The position numbers were made by a program, and so were the translations under genes. 50,472 bases of DNA, from contig NZ_VIQT01000003.1 in NCBI RefSeq assembly GCF_010206195.1, forward strand, positions 185,299 to 235,770, written 5' to 3'. Shown piece by piece: positions 47,673 to 50,472 of the stretch (the first letter of the stretch is position 1; every line of letters starts with the position of its first letter). The notes beneath the pieces are model-generated. The model saw nothing but the letters and a program-made list of their open reading frames with translations. It did not search any database and was not told the origin of the DNA. Origin of the DNA: Anaerotruncus colihominis (GTDB taxonomy: Bacteria > Bacillota > Clostridia > Oscillospirales > Ruminococcaceae).

Positions 47673-48696
47673 AATCAAGGACATAAATATCAACGATTTT
47701 ACGCCCATTCATGGCGCTTTCCTCGTACGTATCATAGAACAAATCCACATCGACCACACCGGCGAGCAGGCCCGTCCCTGTGTCGGCGGCAATTGCGCAC
47801 CCGTAAACAAACCGGCCGTCGGCCGAGACAATATACAGGCGCGAGCCATATGGAATGACGCGCGGATTGACCGCGACATGTCCCGTGATCGCATACCTGC
47901 CGCTGGCCGTTTTTGCACCGGGACGCGCGCTGTAGCCGGTTGCCACCTGATTGCGCAGCAAACGCGAATAATGCAGGGGCTTTCCGTTCTCATCGACCTC
48001 GAGATCGAAATCAAACGGCGAAACAGGCGCCGGCGAGCCGATCAGAATCGTTTCAGGAACCGGCTGCTGCGCCACGCGCTCGCCAAGAAGCTGTACATCT
48101 TCTTTGATTCCGTCAACTGTGCGCTGCACATAGGTCTGCATGAGCACGCCGTTGGTTCCCTCCTGGATACGCCGTGTGGAACCAATACTGACAAGCGGCG
48201 AATTTTTGCGTACAGTCTCATACGGGATTGATTTTTCCACTGTATACTCCTCGTAATCCACACGCTGCAAAACGACCTTGTCGCCGCGTTCCAACGGCTT
48301 TTCCGACGCCGGCGTCAGCAAATCATTGCCGTCATATGTGATATCATGCTCATACAGCAGCTCTCCCACGGTTGTGCCAATCTCCACATTGCAGGCGGTC
48401 GTCTTTCCATCCACAGTCATCATGACCGGGAAAATGGAAAATGCATTGACCTGCTGAAACCGCCCTTCCGGTTCCTCGAAGCGGCTTATTCCATGTCCGG
48501 GCAACAACCGGGACAAATCGTCCTGCGTCGTATAGCGCAGCGACCGCCCGGTTTCTCCCACAAGATACACGGCATTTGTCATCGTCGAAATTCTGTATAC
48601 CACAAATGCCAACACTACAAACAGCAGGCTGACCGCAAACAAGCGGCTTTGCAGAAACAGCTTGACTGCCAGCATCCTGCTCCACACTTTTGTCAT
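47671..48696 (-). CDS. G5 and 3D domain cell-wall protein (YabE/YuiC-like)
   Basis: A 341-aa protein: one N-terminal membrane anchor (about 15-37), then a DUF348-like ubiquitin-type repeat region (about 45-145; TVDGKTTACNVEIGTTVGELL), a G5 domain (about 150-225; VEKSIPYETVRKN, GTNGVLMQTYVQRTVDG), and a C-terminal 3D domain with its three aspartates (AADTGTG, DVDLF, VDIYVLD) and NPRVIPYGSRLYI. The family cleaves peptidoglycan as a lytic transglycosylase during growth, resuscitation or sporulation. The ATG at 48696 follows AAGGAG. It has a perfect sigma-A promoter and a 125-bp leader. Confidence 0.88.
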   Translation of the reverse strand: MTKVWSRMLAVKLFLQSRLFAVSLLFVVLAFVVYRISTMTNAVYLVGETGRSLRYTTQDDLSRLLPGHGISRFEEPEGRFQQVNAFSIFPVMMTVDGKTTACNVEIGTTVGELLYEHDITYDGNDLLTPASEKPLERGDKVVLQRVDYEEYTVEKSIPYETVRKNSPLVSIGSTRRIQEGTNGVLMQTYVQRTVDGIKEDVQLLGERVAQQPVPETILIGSPAPVSPFDFDLEVDENGKPLHYSRLLRNQVATGYSARPGAKTASGRYAITGHVAVNPRVIPYGSRLYIVSADGRFVYGCAIAADTGTGLLAGVVDVDLFYDTYEESAMNGRKIVDIYVLD

Positions 48697-48827
48697 GAAG
48701 AATACTCCTTTTTTGTGCGCCTGCCGTATAAGCCGGCGCGACAATTACATTGGGTGTACTCCGTTGTCATACACTTTTTGAGTTTATGGCAATTTCACCC
48801 GTTGCTTAGTATACCGGAGTATTTGAA

Positions 48828-48856
48828 ATTATATTCAGATTACACAGAATTGTCAA
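48828..48856 (-). promoter_or_regulatory. Promoter of the G5/3D-domain gene
   Basis: On the minus strand TTGACA (48856-48851) and TATAAT (48833-48828), both perfect, have a 17-bp spacer. The leader to 48697 shows no riboswitch I recognise. The remaining gap, 48857-49030, is AT-rich, and I see nothing in it. Confidence 0.8.
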
Positions 48857-49033
48857 ACCAGGCTTGAGCAAGCCAACCGCCAGGATGCCTGTCCAAGGGA
48901 AACGCTGCGATACAAACCGACTATTTCAGACAAGAATCAGGCCGCAGCTAAACCTTGCTTTTATAAAACTTAATAAAAATTTAATAATAATTTTGGACAT
49001 GCATTTCCCTTTGATTTCCATCATAAGGAAAAA

Positions 49034-49054
49034 CCCGCGGCTGTATGCCGCGGG
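49034..49054 (-). terminator. Terminator of the rplM-rpsI operon
   Basis: CCCGCGG/CCGCGGG stem with a 7-base loop, followed on the minus strand by TTTTT-rich sequence, 25 bp after the rpsI stop. Confidence 0.85.
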
Positions 49055-49079
49055 CTCTTGAAGCTCTGTAATAAAGCAA

Positions 49080-49478
49080 TCAGCGTTTGGAGAACTGGGG
49101 TGCGCGGCGGGCTGCCTTGAGGCCGTATTTTTTGCGCTCCTTCATACGGGGGTCGCGCGTCAAAAATCCTGCCTTCTTGAGCACTGGACGCATATCCTCG
49201 CCGTTCTGAAGCAATGCACGCGAAATACCGTGACGGATCGCACCTGCCTGGCCGGAGACGCCGCCGCCGGTGACGGTGCACACAACATCAAACTTGCCGA
49301 GCGTATCGGTCAGGGTCAGCGGCTGACGAACAATGAGCTTGAGCGTCTCAAGACCGAAATAGTCGTTGATATCGCGGCCATTGATCGTGATCGAGCCGGA
49401 ACCCGGATAAAGCCTTACACGGGAAACAGACTGTTTGCGGCGGCCTGTGCCATAGAAATACGGTTTCGATTCATACAT
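49080..49478 (-). CDS. rpsI: 30S ribosomal protein S9
   Basis: A 132-aa protein with the S9 signature [15 protein letters not shown] at the start, [19 protein letters not shown] in the middle and the basic C-terminal tail ending in SKR that reaches the ribosomal P site. Length is as expected (about 130 aa). It is the second gene of the rplM-rpsI operon, 19 bp after rplM. The ATG is preceded by GGAAGGGG at a rather long spacing. Confidence 0.98.
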   Translation of the reverse strand: MYESKPYFYGTGRRKQSVSRVRLYPGSGSITINGRDINDYFGLETLKLIVRQPLTLTDTLGKFDVVCTVTGGGVSGQAGAIRHGISRALLQNGEDMRPVLKKAGFLTRDPRMKERKKYGLKAARRAPQFSKR

Positions 49479-49497
49479 AGCTGATTAATCCCCTTCC

Positions 49498-49926
49498 TTA
49501 CAGTGTCCAGGCCTGCGGCTTCTGCGCGGCATGGGTGTGCTCGGCGCCTCTGAAAATGCGGCACCGGGTAAGCGCGGCGCGGCCGATCACCGTGTCGGGA
49601 ATCATGCCCTTGACGGCAAGCATCATCGCCTGCTCCGGACGCTCCTTCATCAGCTTGTCATAACCGACTTCCTTGAGTCCGCCGATCCAACCGCTGTGAC
49701 GGTAATACTTTTTCTGCTCCAGCTTGCGGCCGGTGAGAATCGCCTTTTCAGCATTGATGATGATGACATGATCGCCGCAGTCAACGTTCGGCGCAAAGTC
49801 AGTCTTCATCTTTCCGCGCAGGATCGACGCAGCGGTCGCCGCTGTACGTCCAAGCGGCTTGTCAGCGGCATCGAGGATGTACCACTTGCGGGTCATTTCA
49901 GATGCCTTCGGCATTGTAGTAGACAT
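49498..49926 (-). CDS. rplM: 50S ribosomal protein L13
   Basis: A 142-aa protein with the L13 motifs WYILDAADKPLGRTA, GDHVIIINAEKAILTGRK, KKYYRHSGWIGGLK and the C-terminal YxGxxHxHAAQKPxxL-like end (FRGAEHTHAAQKP). It binds 23S rRNA early in assembly. The ATG at 49926 follows GGAGGAACAG; a longer frame upstream lies in the leader. It is the first gene of the operon with rpsI. Confidence 0.98.
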   Translation of the reverse strand: MSTTMPKASEMTRKWYILDAADKPLGRTAATAASILRGKMKTDFAPNVDCGDHVIIINAEKAILTGRKLEQKKYYRHSGWIGGLKEVGYDKLMKERPEQAMMLAVKGMIPDTVIGRAALTRCRIFRGAEHTHAAQKPQAWTL

Positions 49927-50111
49927 ACCTGTTCCTCCAAATTCCTGTAAACTGTTTTGCACGATCCGCCCTACAGCGAACCGCCGGAAAGCGCGCGCCG
50001 CCGTTTTGCGGCGAATCCCTCTGCCCTCCAAAATGCAGGCAACCTTCCGATTTTCTCTGAAATTGCCATAGCGACAATTTGTATTATACCCTGCCGGACA
50101 CGCCGTGTCAA
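49927..50111 (-). promoter_or_regulatory. rplM promoter and structured leader
   Basis: On the minus strand TTGACA (50111-50106) and TATAAT (50088-50083) are perfect with a 17-bp spacer. The leader of about 150 nt contains GC-rich hairpins (CGCCGC/GCGGCG type). Firmicutes often carry an autoregulatory L13 leader here; I cannot confirm the fold by eye. Confidence 0.7.
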
Positions 50112-50472
50112 CATGTTTTTACTAAAAAATCAATTTAGAAAACACGCGCTTCTGTTTTCACACTGTAACGCTTTGATTCTCTCTCATACGCAATATGTAA
50201 ATCACATTTTCTGCTTTTCAATATTTGCTATTTGTATTATTAATTATCAATATTACTTATTTTCCATATCTGGCGTTTCAAAGTAAATCCATAAAAAAGC
50301 GATGGAGGCAAAGAACCACCATCCAGTCACAATCATCAAAAATAATATCTCCATATTCATAGTTTTAAAGATGGCCGTTGCTTTCCATCGTCACCATCCC
50401 CTTAATCACCCAACTATCCGCATACCTTTTCCGGCCTTTTTGAAAAAAGGCCTCAGCGAAAAACTTAGTTCG
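50112..50472. other. AT-rich gap without recognisable gene
   Basis: Both strands lack a plausible gene. The composition is clearly more AT-rich than the rest of the window. The only structure noted is a short inverted repeat GGCCTTTTT/AAAAAGGCC near 50433-50452, which could be a terminator of a gene beyond the window. Confidence 0.5.

Overview
The window looks like a chromosomal segment of a spore-forming, GC-rich, gut-type Firmicute, most likely a Clostridia member near Oscillospiraceae/Ruminococcaceae. The signs are a ypeB germination gene, CarD and PucR regulators, LytS/YesN-type two-component genes beside sugar ABC importers, many GGAGG ribosome binding sites, sigma-A promoters, and a Firmicute-type rplM-rpsI operon. 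No phage structural genes, CRISPR array, rRNA or origin was seen. All assignments come from reading the sequence; no database search was run.

Layout. 1-6600: ypeB framed by three copies of a 140-bp multi-hairpin repeat, a CPBP protease plus cyclophilin operon, a secreted transglutaminase-like protein whose leader carries a MITE, and a large HExxH protein with a 67-aa partner. 6650-10790: a heterodimeric ABC exporter operon with its own MarR. 10782-11740: remnants of a divergent GH3 beta-glucosidase/LacI pair whose 5' halves are both missing. 11869-22064: a nucleobase/creatinine-type island with an AllA-like lyase, a complete BMP-family nucleoside importer, an ADP-ribosylglycohydrolase-family enzyme, PucR, a CodA-like deaminase and a creatininase. 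22415-36191: a sugar island with an RbsABC-like importer, a double ABC protein that has lost its nucleotide-binding motifs, a histidine kinase with almost no extracellular part, a YesN-type regulator, a SIS isomerase, a ROK kinase, a HAD phosphatase, a HldA-like PfkB kinase, a conserved protein of unknown function, and a divergent ROK repressor. 36245-39021: glucokinase, manA and CarD. 39245-46917: a second BMP importer with a GntR regulator, divergent from an AIR-synthase-like/eIF2B-like enzyme pair. 46918-50472: tRNA-Arg, a G5/3D-domain wall protein, rpsI and rplM.

How the genes work together. Each importer appears tied to dedicated regulators and enzymes. The strongest candidate for an undescribed system is 22415-36191. 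There the transporter promoter has a good -10, no -35 and two TAGGGGG boxes exactly 20 bp apart, as expected for activation by the AraC-type response regulator. The pseudo-ATPase is translationally coupled to the sensor kinase and could carry the sensory signal. A second candidate is the importer plus AIR-synthase-like plus eIF2B-like module (40107-46917), possibly a nucleoside or ribose-phosphate salvage route. A third is the divergent CodA-like/creatininase pair around a shared palindrome.
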